Assembly (NCBI GenBank): GCA_938038035.1
Contig: CALHQV010000167.1
Coordinates: forward strand, 1-5,901
Source of the DNA: an uncultured Gemella sp.
GTDB taxonomy: Bacteria; Bacillota; Bacilli; Staphylococcales; Gemellaceae
Direction of reading: 5' to 3'
DNA length: 5,901 nucleotides
Made by a program: the position numbers and the translations under genes
Shown: positions 1-5,901 of the stretch, piece by piece
Layout of the letters: each line of letters starts with the position of its first letter
How positions within the stretch are numbered: position 1 is the first letter of the stretch
The notes under the pieces: model-generated
Database searches by the model: none
The model's input: the letters and a program-made list of their open reading frames with translations, nothing else
What the model was told of the DNA's origin: nothing

Positions 1-14
1 TTCATTTTTGAATA

Positions 15-38
15 TTTAAATTTCTATGAAAATTTAAA
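15..38. repeat. AT-only inverted repeat upstream of pflB
   Basis: A perfect 9-bp inverted repeat, TTTAAATTT and AAATTTAAA, surrounds a 6-nt spacer (CTATGA). It contains no G or C in the arms and no T-run follows it, so it is a poor intrinsic terminator. It may be an AT-rich upstream element or a chance palindrome in a very AT-rich stretch. No gene can be read in positions 1-201. Confidence 0.4.
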
Positions 39-77
39 ATAAATTATCAGAAATAAAAAAGTTGTACTAGCACTGTA

Positions 78-109
78 GTTCACAAAATGTACACAAATCG
101 AGTGTAAAT
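78..109. promoter_or_regulatory. Candidate redox-responsive operator cluster upstream of pflB
   Basis: TTCACAAA (79-86) and TACACAAA (90-97) match at 7 of 8 positions and start 11 bp apart, about one helical turn, as is usual for OmpR-family response regulator sites. GTTCACAAA resembles the reverse complement of the ResD/SrrA-type box TTTGTGAAT, as I remember it. TTCACAA is also one half of the Rex operator, but the other half (TTGTGAA) is missing. Overlapping this is a dyad, ATGTACAC (87-94) and GTGTAAAT (102-109), with one mismatch and a 7-nt spacer. The cluster lies just upstream of the candidate -35, where an activator would sit. Anaerobic control of pfl by ResD/SrrA and Rex is known in Firmicutes; assigning this site to a regulator is inference. 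Confidence 0.4.
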
Positions 110-113
110 ATTA

Positions 114-142
114 TTGTTTTAATTATGAGTTGTAGGTAAACT
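114..142 (+). promoter_or_regulatory. Candidate pflB promoter
   Basis: A -35-like TTGTTT (114-119) and a -10-like TAAACT (137-142) are separated by 17 bp, which puts the start of transcription near 149 and gives a leader of about 50 nt before pflB. The match is moderate (3/6 and 4/6), as expected for a gene needing an activator. The alternative -10 AATAAT at 155-160 is closer to consensus but lacks a well-spaced -35. The ribosome binding site AAGGAG (187-192) follows, 9 nt before the ATG. Confidence 0.35.
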
Positions 143-201
143 ATGAGTGTAACAAATAATTAATAAATTTATAAAAAATAAAAATTAAGGAGTGACTTAA
201 T

Positions 202-2442
202 ATGACAACAGTTGCAGAAAAAAAAGCATTCGTTGGTGGTAAATGGCAAACAGAGGTAGATTTAGTTGACTTTATTACATCTAACTACACTGAGTACAGA
301 GGGGACTCATCTTTCCTTGCTGGACCAACTGAAGCAACTACTAAATTAGTAGAAAAATTCAACGATTTAATGCGTCAAGAACGTTTAGCTGGTGGAACAT
401 TAGACATGGATACTAGTATTCCTTCAACTATCCTTTCTCACGGACCTGGATATATTGAAAAAGACTTAGAACAAGTCGTTGGATTACAAACTGACAAACC
501 ACTTAAACGTGCTTTAATGACTTTTGGTGGTATTAACATGGCTGTAAACAGCTGTAAAGCATATGGTTATGAAGTAGATGAAGAAGTTATTAAAATCTTC
601 ACAGACTATCGTAAAACTCACAACCAAGGTGTATTCGATGCTTATACTCCAGAAATGCGTTTAGTAAGAAAATCTGGTGTTATTACAGGACTTCCAGATG
701 CTTATGGACGTGGACGTATTATCGGGGACTACCGTCGTGTTGCTTTATACGGAGTAGATCAACTTATTGCTTGGAAAAAAGATGATTTAGCTAAAATCGG
801 TGCTGATGGAGTTATGACTGAACACGTTATCCGTGACCGTGAAGAAGTTAGCGAACAAATTCGTGCTTTAGGTGAATTAAAAGAAATGGCTAAAATCTAC
901 GGATTTGATATTTCTGAACCAGCTACAAACGCTAAAGAAGCAGTTCAATGGCTATACTTCGGATATCTAGCAGCTATCAAACAACAAAACGGTGCTGCAA
1001 TGTCTATCGGTAACGTCGCTACTTTCTTAGATATCTATATTGAAAGAGATTTACAAGATGGAACAATTAACGAGTCTCAAGCTCAAGAATTAATTGACCA
1101 CTTAGTATTAAAATTACGTTGCGTTAAATTCGCTCGTACTCCAGACTATAACCAATTATTCTCAGGAGACCCTATCTGGGCTACATTAATCGTTGGGGAA
1201 ATGTTAGATGCTGAAAGATCATTAGTGACAAAAACAGACTTCCGTTTCATCCACACATTAGATAACATGGGTAACTCTCCAGAGCCAAACTTAACAATTC
1301 TTTGGTCAACTAAATTACCAACAGGATTCAAAGAATACTGTTCTGAATCTTCAATTAACCACAGTGCTATCCAATATGAAAGTGATGAATTACTTGCAGA
1401 TTTCTTAGGAACTTGTGATAAATCTATTGCATGTTGTGTATCTGGTATGACTACTGGTAAAGATATGCAATTCTTCGGAGCTCGTGCTAACTTAGCTAAA
1501 GCATTACTTTACACAATCAATGGTGGACGTGATGAGTTATCTGGTCAGCAAGTAGGACCTAAAACAGAATCTTTACGTGGTGTATTAAACTACGATGAAG
1601 TTTGGGCTAAATTTGATGTGTTTATGGAATGGTTATGTAAACTATACATCAATACATTAAACGTAATTCACTACATGCATGATAAATACTCTTACGAAAG
1701 CTTAGAAATGGCATTACACGATACTAAAGTTAGAAGATTCATGGCTACAGGTATTGCTGGATTCTCAGTAGCAGTAGACAGTTTATCAGCAATTAAATAC
1801 GCTAAAGTTACTCCAATTGAAGATGAAAATGGATTAGCTGTAGATTACAAAGTTGAAGGTGAATTCCCGACATTTGGTAACAATGATGACCGTGCAGATG
1901 AAATCGCTGTTGAATTACTAAAAACATTCATGACTAAACTTAAAAAACACCCAACTTACCGTGCAGATGAAACTACAACTTCTATCTTAACTATTACTTC
2001 AAACGTAGTATACGGTAAGAAAACTGGTAACACTCCAGATGGACGTCGTGCAGGAGAACCATTCTCTCCAGGTGCTAACCCAATGAACGGACGTGACCAA
2101 AGTGGAGCTCTAGCTTGCTTAAGCTCAGTAGCTAAATTACCATATGAATACAGCCGTGACGGAATCAGCTTAACTGCTGCATTCACACCAAGCTCATTAG
2201 GTAAAACTAAACAAGACCAAATCAAAAACTTAACAGCAATGATGGATGGATACTTCAAAAAAGGTGGTTACCACTTAAATACTAACGTATTTAATAAAGA
2301 AACATTACTTAAAGTTATTGAATCTCCAGAAGATTATCCAAACTTCACAATTCGTGTATCAGGATACGCAGTACGTTTAATCAGCTTAACTCCAGAGCAA
2401 CAACGTGATGTATTAAGCCGTACAATGCACCAATTCATGTAA
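202..2442 (+). CDS. pflB: Formate acetyltransferase (pyruvate formate-lyase)
   Basis: This cytosolic glycyl-radical enzyme converts pyruvate and CoA to acetyl-CoA and formate in mixed-acid fermentation. The 746-residue product is close to family length (about 750-760). Visible signatures are GLPDAYGRGRIIGDYRR (163-179), the active-site pair Cys411-Cys412 in IACCVSGM, a GNTPDGRRAGEP segment (609-620) leading into the C-terminal glycine-radical domain, and RVSGYAVRL near the end with the radical-bearing Gly721. All catalytic residues are present, so it should be functional. The ATG start follows AAGGAGTG (187-194) with ideal spacing. The activase gene pflA lies 118 bp downstream. Codon use favours CGT, TTC, TAC and AAC and seems to avoid ATA, unlike pflA, which suggests high expression. 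The intact radical motif makes oxygen sensitivity and anaerobic induction likely. An alternative glycyl-radical lyase (glycerol dehydratase type) is unlikely given the adjacent Cys-Cys pair. Confidence 0.98.
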   Translation: MTTVAEKKAFVGGKWQTEVDLVDFITSNYTEYRGDSSFLAGPTEATTKLVEKFNDLMRQERLAGGTLDMDTSIPSTILSHGPGYIEKDLEQVVGLQTDKPLKRALMTFGGINMAVNSCKAYGYEVDEEVIKIFTDYRKTHNQGVFDAYTPEMRLVRKSGVITGLPDAYGRGRIIGDYRRVALYGVDQLIAWKKDDLAKIGADGVMTEHVIRDREEVSEQIRALGELKEMAKIYGFDISEPATNAKEAVQWLYFGYLAAIKQQNGAAMSIGNVATFLDIYIERDLQDGTINESQAQELIDHLVLKLRCVKFARTPDYNQLFSGDPIWATLIVGEMLDAERSLVTKTDFRFIHTLDNMGNSPEPNLTILWSTKLPTGFKEYCSESSINHSAIQYESDELLADFLGTCDKSIACCVSGMTTGKDMQFFGARANLAKALLYTINGGRDELSGQQVGPKTESLRGVLNYDEVWAKFDVFMEWLCKLYINTLNVIHYMHDKYSYESLEMALHDTKVRRFMATGIAGFSVAVDSLSAIKYAKVTPIEDENGLAVDYKVEGEFPTFGNNDDRADEIAVELLKTFMTKLKKHPTYRADETTTSILTITSNVVYGKKTGNTPDGRRAGEPFSPGANPMNGRDQSGALACLSSVAKLPYEYSRDGISLTAAFTPSSLGKTKQDQIKNLTAMMDGYFKKGGYHLNTNVFNKETLLKVIESPEDYPNFTIRVSGYAVRLISLTPEQQRDVLSRTMHQFM

Positions 2443-2464
2443 TTAAGCAAATAATTAAAAGAAG

Positions 2465-2490
2465 GTGGAGGCGAAAGGCCTCCACTTTTT
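2465..2490 (+). terminator. Intrinsic terminator between pflB and pflA
   Basis: A perfect 8-bp GC-rich stem, GTGGAGGC (2465-2472) with GCCTCCAC (2478-2485), has a GAAAG loop and is followed by five T residues (2486-2490). Upstream A/G residues (2460-2464) can pair with the T-run and lengthen the stem. It begins 23 nt after the pflB stop. The short T-run suggests incomplete termination, which would leave some read-through into pflA. Confidence 0.85.
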
Positions 2491-2560
2491 AGATTAATAT
2501 AATTATATTTTCAGAATACGATATTAATAACTATAGAATAGCAAAAGGAGGAAATCGCAT

Positions 2561-3358
2561 ATGGAAATGGAAAAAGTAGAAGGAATAGCTATAGAAGAGA
2601 AAATAGAATTGACAGCGAATGTACATTCAGTTGAATCATTTGGTAATGTCGATGGACCAGGGATTAGATATGTAGTATTCTTTCAAGGTTGCATGCTAAG
2701 ATGCAAATATTGCCATAATCCAGATACATGGAAAATGCATAATCCTGATGCTAAAGTTATGACAGTAGATCAATTAACGAAAGAAATAGTGAAGTATCGT
2801 GAATTTTTTGAAGCAAGTGATGGTGGAGGAGTTACAGTAAGTGGTGGAGAATCGCTACTGCAGATAGATTTTATTTTAGAACTTTTCAGAAAATTAAAAA
2901 CTCTAGGTATTAATACGTGTGTTGATACTTGTGGTGGTTTTTATGTTAATGCACCAAGTATGAATAAAAAAGTACTAGAATTAATCTCATTAACTGATTT
3001 ATTCTTAGTCGATATTAAACATATAGACGATGAGCAACACTTGCGTTTAACAAAACGAACAAACAAAAATATTATTCAATTTACTAACTTTTTAAGTGAT
3101 AATGGAGCAAAAATGTGGATAAGACATGTACTTGTACCGAAATGGACTGATGATGATTATTATCTACAAAAACTTCGTGAGTATATCGATACATTAAATG
3201 GTGTAGAGCGTGTTGAAGTCCTACCTTATCATGATATGGCCAAATTCAAATATAAAGAATTAGGAATAGAATATGAATTGAACGATATTAATCCGCCGAC
3301 AAAAGATAGAATAAAAAATGCTATCGAAATCTTAGGTGCAAGATATGATATAAGTTAA
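2561..3358 (+). CDS. pflA: Pyruvate formate-lyase activating enzyme (radical SAM)
   Basis: This enzyme uses a [4Fe-4S] cluster and S-adenosylmethionine to abstract a hydrogen from the PflB radical glycine (Gly721 here), switching it on under anaerobic conditions. The 265-residue protein has the radical-SAM triad Cys44-x3-Cys48-x2-Cys51 within GCMLRCKYCHNPDTW, the family lead-in VESFGNVDGPGIR (24-36), the SGGE SAM-binding motif (94-97), DIKH (151-154), HVLVPKWTDD (189-198) and LPYHDMAKFKY (221-231). The ATG at 2561 is chosen because AAAGGAGG (2544-2551) lies 9 nt upstream; the second ATG at 2567 would be 15 nt away. The first 20 or so residues before VHSVESFG form a charged extension, longer than I recall for the staphylococcal protein. 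Codon use includes more ATA and AGA than pflB, fitting lower expression. It follows pflB on the same strand, separated by a terminator. Confidence 0.97.
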   Translation: MEMEKVEGIAIEEKIELTANVHSVESFGNVDGPGIRYVVFFQGCMLRCKYCHNPDTWKMHNPDAKVMTVDQLTKEIVKYREFFEASDGGGVTVSGGESLLQIDFILELFRKLKTLGINTCVDTCGGFYVNAPSMNKKVLELISLTDLFLVDIKHIDDEQHLRLTKRTNKNIIQFTNFLSDNGAKMWIRHVLVPKWTDDDYYLQKLREYIDTLNGVERVEVLPYHDMAKFKYKELGIEYELNDINPPTKDRIKNAIEILGARYDIS

Positions 3359-3368
3359 ATAATTAAAA

Positions 3369-3424
3369 GTGGGTAATTAGAAGTCGTATCGTTTAGAAAT
3401 GATTTTTGAATTACTCATTTTTTT
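3369..3424 (+). terminator. Terminator of pflA
   Basis: GTGGGTAATT (3369-3378) pairs with AATTACTCAT (3409-3418) over 10 bp, with two G-T wobbles. The stem can continue inward, AGAAGTC (3379-3385) with GATTTTT (3401-3407), past a one-base bulge. Seven T residues (3418-3424) follow. It starts 10 nt after the pflA stop. Confidence 0.75.
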
Positions 3425-3467
3425 ATAAAAAATATGACTATAAGTACAAGTTCTTATAGTCATATTT
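3425..3467 (-). terminator. Terminator of prsA
   Basis: A perfect 15-bp inverted repeat, AAATATGACTATAAG (3430-3444) and CTTATAGTCATATTT (3453-3467), has an 8-nt loop. Read on the minus strand it lies 12 nt after the prsA stop, and the stem ends in a run of six T residues (complement of the A-run 3427-3432). On the plus strand the following sequence is less T-rich, so it works best for prsA but could back up the pflA terminator. Confidence 0.85.
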
Positions 3468-3479
3468 GTATTGTTGTTA

Positions 3480-4418
3480 TTATTGAGCTGCAGCAGTACC
3501 TTCTAGCATAGATTTAATATATGCTTCAACATCACTGTTGCTTGATTTTACATTGTACTCTTCAAATAATTTTTTAAGAGCTTTACTAACGATTGTAGTA
3601 TCTTTCTTAACAGCTTCTTCAGCAGCTTTTTCAGCTAATGCTGGTTTTAATTCTTCGAATGATGAATCTTTTTCATCCAATACTTTGATAATGTGGTATC
3701 CAAATGAAGTTTTCACAACATCTGAAGTTTTGTCTTTACTTAATGAATAAGCAGCATCTTTAAATTCTTTAACAAATGAGTTATCTTCTTTAGAAGACCA
3801 ACCTAAATCTCCACCGTTTGAAGCATTTGCAGTATCATTTGAGTTTTCTTTAGCTAAAGTTGCGAAATCTCCACCATCTTTAAGCTTTTTAAGAACGTCT
3901 TCAGCTTTTTTCTTAGCTTCTTCATCACTTAATCCGTTTGGATTTGATTCACTTTTAACACTTATAAGAATGTGCGCTAGGTGATATTGGTGTTTATTTT
4001 TTTCGTAGCTTTCTTTTAGTTTCTCGTCATTTGTACCAGCGTAATCGTTGATTAATAATGTTTGAGCAGCTTTAACTTTTAATCCATCTTTATATTTATC
4101 AAGTGTAAATCCTTGTTGTTTTAAAAGTTGTTCGAATTTGTCTTTACCACCGTATTGTTCTTGAGCTTTTTGAAGTTGCTCATCGATTGATTTTTGATCA
4201 ATTTTATTTTTATATTTGTCTAAAAGTACTTTTTGAATCATCATACTTGTAGCTGTTTTAGAAAGTTGGCTAGCACCAATACTTTCTACGATATCTTTTT
4301 CTGTAACATCTCCTGCTTTACTAGAGATATATTTTGTACCTCCAGCAGAGCATCCTGCTAATCCTATAACAGAAATACTTAATGCTATAGGTAAAATAGC
4401 TTTTTTAAACTTCTTCAT
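3480..4418 (-). CDS. prsA: PrsA foldase lipoprotein (parvulin peptidyl-prolyl isomerase)
   Basis: PrsA is a membrane-anchored extracytoplasmic chaperone and isomerase that helps exported proteins fold at the membrane-wall interface of Gram-positive bacteria. The 312-residue product opens with a lipoprotein signal: basic MKKFKK, a hydrophobic core (7-19) and the lipobox LAGC with lipidated Cys23. A lysine- and glutamine-rich, probably helical N-terminal chaperone region (about 35-145) precedes a parvulin domain (about 146-248), with His149 in HLAHILI, GGDLGW (202-207) and FGYHIIKV (239-246). A charged helical tail (252-305) completes the usual NC-domain plan. Length is typical. The ATG follows AGGAGGA (4428-4434, minus strand) by 9 nt. 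It has its own promoter just after cls and ends in a strong hairpin. The sequence does not show which exported proteins it serves. The gene symbol is by family; other paralogues may exist. Confidence 0.93.
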   Translation of the reverse strand: MKKFKKAILPIALSISVIGLAGCSAGGTKYISSKAGDVTEKDIVESIGASQLSKTATSMMIQKVLLDKYKNKIDQKSIDEQLQKAQEQYGGKDKFEQLLKQQGFTLDKYKDGLKVKAAQTLLINDYAGTNDEKLKESYEKNKHQYHLAHILISVKSESNPNGLSDEEAKKKAEDVLKKLKDGGDFATLAKENSNDTANASNGGDLGWSSKEDNSFVKEFKDAAYSLSKDKTSDVVKTSFGYHIIKVLDEKDSSFEELKPALAEKAAEEAVKKDTTIVSKALKKLFEEYNVKSSNSDVEAYIKSMLEGTAAAQ

Positions 4419-4433
4419 TAAAATTTGTCCTCC

Positions 4434-4453
4434 TATGTATTATACATATGTAT
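4434..4453. promoter_or_regulatory. Alternating ATGTAT/ATACAT hexamers in the prsA leader
   Basis: TATGTAT-T-ATACATA (4434-4448) is a perfect inverted repeat around one base, and its right arm also forms the perfect 12-bp palindrome ATACATATGTAT (4442-4453). Three hexamers therefore alternate in orientation within 20 bp, between the prsA -10 and the ribosome binding site and over the expected transcription start. This is a plausible repressor site, or two overlapping ones. A TATAAT also falls inside it on the minus strand (4439-4444), without a good -35. No regulator is identified. Confidence 0.35.
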
Positions 4454-4454
4454 T

Positions 4455-4483
4455 AATATATCATATTTTTTAATATAAAACAA
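4455..4483 (-). promoter_or_regulatory. prsA promoter
   Basis: On the minus strand TTGTTT (4483-4478) and TATATT (4460-4455) are exactly 17 bp apart, and a TGA just before the -10 gives an extended -10 (TGn) element. The -35 starts at the first base after the cls stop codon. Transcription would start near 4448, leaving a leader of about 30 nt. No terminator separates cls from prsA, so read-through from cls is also likely. Confidence 0.6.
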
Positions 4484-5901
4484 CTAAAGAATCGGTGATA
4501 TCAGTCTTGCGAACGCTTCTTTAATTTTTATTAGTAAACTTCTTTGTTGATACTTAGAAAATGATATCAAGGTAGATTTTTCTATATCATTTAAGAATAT
4601 ATCTCTAAATTCTTTTGTGGTTTTATCATCATACATAAATGCATTTAGTTCAAAGTTAAGTTTGAAACTTCTATAATCGAAGTTTGCGCTACCTAGACTT
4701 GATACTTCATCGTCGATAATAATCATTTTAGTATGAATAAATCCATTTTCGTAGATATAAGTTTTCGCACCTAATTCTGCAAGCTCACCAATAAATGAGT
4801 ATGTAGCCCAATAAACGAAAATGTGATCAGGTTTATTAGGTACCATAATTCTAACATCAATTCCAGATAATATTGCCATCTTTAATGCATCCATAACACT
4901 TTCATCAGGAATAAAGTAAGGTGATTGGATGTAGATATATTTTTTTGCTTTTGAAATCATATATAGATAACTATATTTAATTTTTTGAAGCTTATTATCC
5001 GGACCACTAGAAACTAACTGAATAGGTAGATAATTATCTACTGCTGTAGCAACGTGTTCAGCAGTTAATTTAAGTTGATCAGTTTTTTTTGTTGTCTGTG
5101 AATTCCAATCATCTATGAAACGATATTCTAAAGAACCTACCGCTTCTCCTTCGATTCTAAGGTGAGTATCTCGCCAATAACCAAATTTCTTATCTAACCC
5201 TAGGTATTCATCACCAACATTGAATCCACCCGTATAACCAATGTTACCATCGATTGTAACTATTTTTCGGTGGTTTCTGTAATTCATACGGAAATTGATA
5301 AGCGGAAATTTAGATTTGAAGAATCTTTTTATTTTAGCGTTATTTTTTGTTAATTGTCTTAACGATGAAATACTTAATTTTCTTGAACCAATATCATCAT
5401 AAAGAATGTATACGTCGACACCTTCTAAAAGTTTTTGTTCTAAAAGACTGAAGAGCTGTTTTCCAATACCATCCTTCTTTAAAATATAATATTGAATATG
5501 TATATATTTTTTAGCATTTTTTATATCTTCAAAGAGTAATCTGAATTTTTCTTTTCCATCTGTAATAATTTGTATTTTATTGTTTTTAGATAAAAAGGAT
5601 TTATCAGTTTCAAAATTTAGTTCGATTAAATTTCTATGTTTATGAATTACATGTTCATTTATTGTAATTTCATAAGGTACAGTTCGCTTTAACAAGTTTT
5701 GTTGATATCTAATTTTTTCTTCATCTGAACATGGAAAGATTTTTTCTCTATATATTGGTCGTCCAAATATTAAATAAAGGATAAAACCTAGGTAAGGTAT
5801 TAAGAATAATACTAATATCCATGCCCAAGATGATGTAGTAGTTTGATACTCTAGAAAAACTATTGAAAATGCCAATAAAGTATTAATAATTAAGAAAATT
5901 G
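4484..5901 (-). CDS. cls: Cardiolipin synthase, N-terminus beyond the window
   Basis: This membrane phospholipase D-family enzyme joins two phosphatidylglycerol molecules to make cardiolipin and glycerol. The frame has 471 codons before the TAG stop and is still open at 5901. The first residues in the window continue a hydrophobic segment (IFLIINTLLAFSIVF), followed by a second membrane segment starting at SSWAWILVLF and ending near FILYLIFG. Both HKD catalytic motifs are intact: HRKIVTID (His codon 5270-5272) within the phrase RNHRKIVTIDGNIGYTGG, and HTKMIIID near the C-terminal end with GSANFDYRS after it. The tail (QQRSLLIKIKEAFARLISPIL region) is a basic, amphipathic helix as in Bacillus ClsA-type enzymes. 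The family is about 480 residues long, so only some 10-20 residues are missing. A TTG at 5875-5873 is not the start, because the conserved first membrane segment runs through it. The gene symbol is by family; clsA or cls2 paralogues cannot be told apart here. Confidence 0.93.
   Translation of the reverse strand, partial: IFLIINTLLAFSIVFLEYQTTTSSWAWILVLFLIPYLGFILYLIFGRPIYREKIFPCSDEEKIRYQQNLLKRTVPYEITINEHVIHKHRNLIELNFETDKSFLSKNNKIQIITDGKEKFRLLFEDIKNAKKYIHIQYYILKKDGIGKQLFSLLEQKLLEGVDVYILYDDIGSRKLSISSLRQLTKNNAKIKRFFKSKFPLINFRMNYRNHRKIVTIDGNIGYTGGFNVGDEYLGLDKKFGYWRDTHLRIEGEAVGSLEYRFIDDWNSQTTKKTDQLKLTAEHVATAVDNYLPIQLVSSGPDNKLQKIKYSYLYMISKAKKYIYIQSPYFIPDESVMDALKMAILSGIDVRIMVPNKPDHIFVYWATYSFIGELAELGAKTYIYENGFIHTKMIIIDDEVSSLGSANFDYRSFKLNFELNAFMYDDKTTKEFRDIFLNDIEKSTLISFSKYQQRSLLIKIKEAFARLISPIL

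Noticed and set aside
68..85. Full Rex operator upstream of pflB
   Set aside because: Only the right half TTCACAA is present; the left half (TAGCACT) barely matches TTGTGAA, so a complete Rex site is not supported.
93..106. Catabolite-responsive element (cre) centred on the CG at 99-100
   Set aside because: The flanking bases match the cre consensus poorly, especially on the right side.
1146..1331. Open frame of 61 codons on the minus strand inside pflB
   Set aside because: Short, antisense to conserved pflB sequence and without recognisable protein features.
1956..2258. Open frame of 100 codons on the minus strand inside pflB
   Set aside because: It lies fully within the conserved glycine-radical region of pflB, has no recognisable domain, and arises from the codon pattern of the real gene.
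2508..2537. pflA promoter TTTTCA with TATAGA at 18 bp
   Set aside because: Transcription would start inside the ribosome binding site, leaving no usable leader.
3538..3750. Open frame of 70 codons on the plus strand inside prsA
   Set aside because: Its hydrophobic start comes from antisense reading of lysine- and glutamate-rich prsA codons; no own promoter is visible.
4466..4480. AT-rich inverted repeat after the cls stop as a cls terminator
   Set aside because: The stem is only about 5 A-T pairs with no T-run after it, and it overlaps the prsA promoter.

Overview
The window is AT-rich, and its genes are of the Bacilli type: AGGAGG ribosome binding sites with 9-nt spacing, TTA/AAA/GAA-rich codon use, a PrsA foldase lipoprotein and a two-HKD cardiolipin synthase. 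Protein character and gene content suggest a facultatively anaerobic, fermentative low-GC Gram-positive coccus. Gemella is my best guess, with Staphylococcus-like or other Bacilli as alternatives. This is inference, because no database search was possible.

Layout. Positions 1-201 are the upstream control region of a pyruvate formate-lyase gene. It holds an AT-only inverted repeat, two near-identical TTCACAAA/TACACAAA boxes 11 bp apart, a dyad built on TACAC/GTGTA, a candidate promoter and a good ribosome binding site. pflB (202-2442, +) encodes formate acetyltransferase and pflA (2561-3358, +) its radical-SAM activating enzyme. A GC-rich stem-loop terminator lies between them. Downstream, two hairpins stand back to back around a shared T/A tract (3369-3467) and end the convergent transcripts of pflA (+) and prsA (-). 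prsA (3480-4418, -) encodes an exported lipoprotein foldase with a parvulin domain. Its promoter starts right after the stop of the upstream gene, and a cluster of alternating ATGTAT/ATACAT hexamers lies over its expected transcription start. cls (4484 to the window edge, -) encodes a cardiolipin synthase whose N-terminus runs off the window.

How the genes work together. PflA uses S-adenosylmethionine and a [4Fe-4S] cluster to put a glycyl radical on PflB, which then cleaves pyruvate with CoA to acetyl-CoA and formate under anaerobiosis. The minus-strand pair is a separate envelope module: membrane cardiolipin synthesis and folding of exported proteins. Nothing in the sequence links the two modules beyond adjacency.

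I found no mobile element, CRISPR array, RNA gene or previously undescribed system. All four coding regions are intact, recognisable housekeeping or fermentation genes, except that cls is cut by the window edge. The less routine signals are regulatory: the paired boxes upstream of pflB, the pflB-pflA terminator and the hexamer cluster at the prsA promoter.
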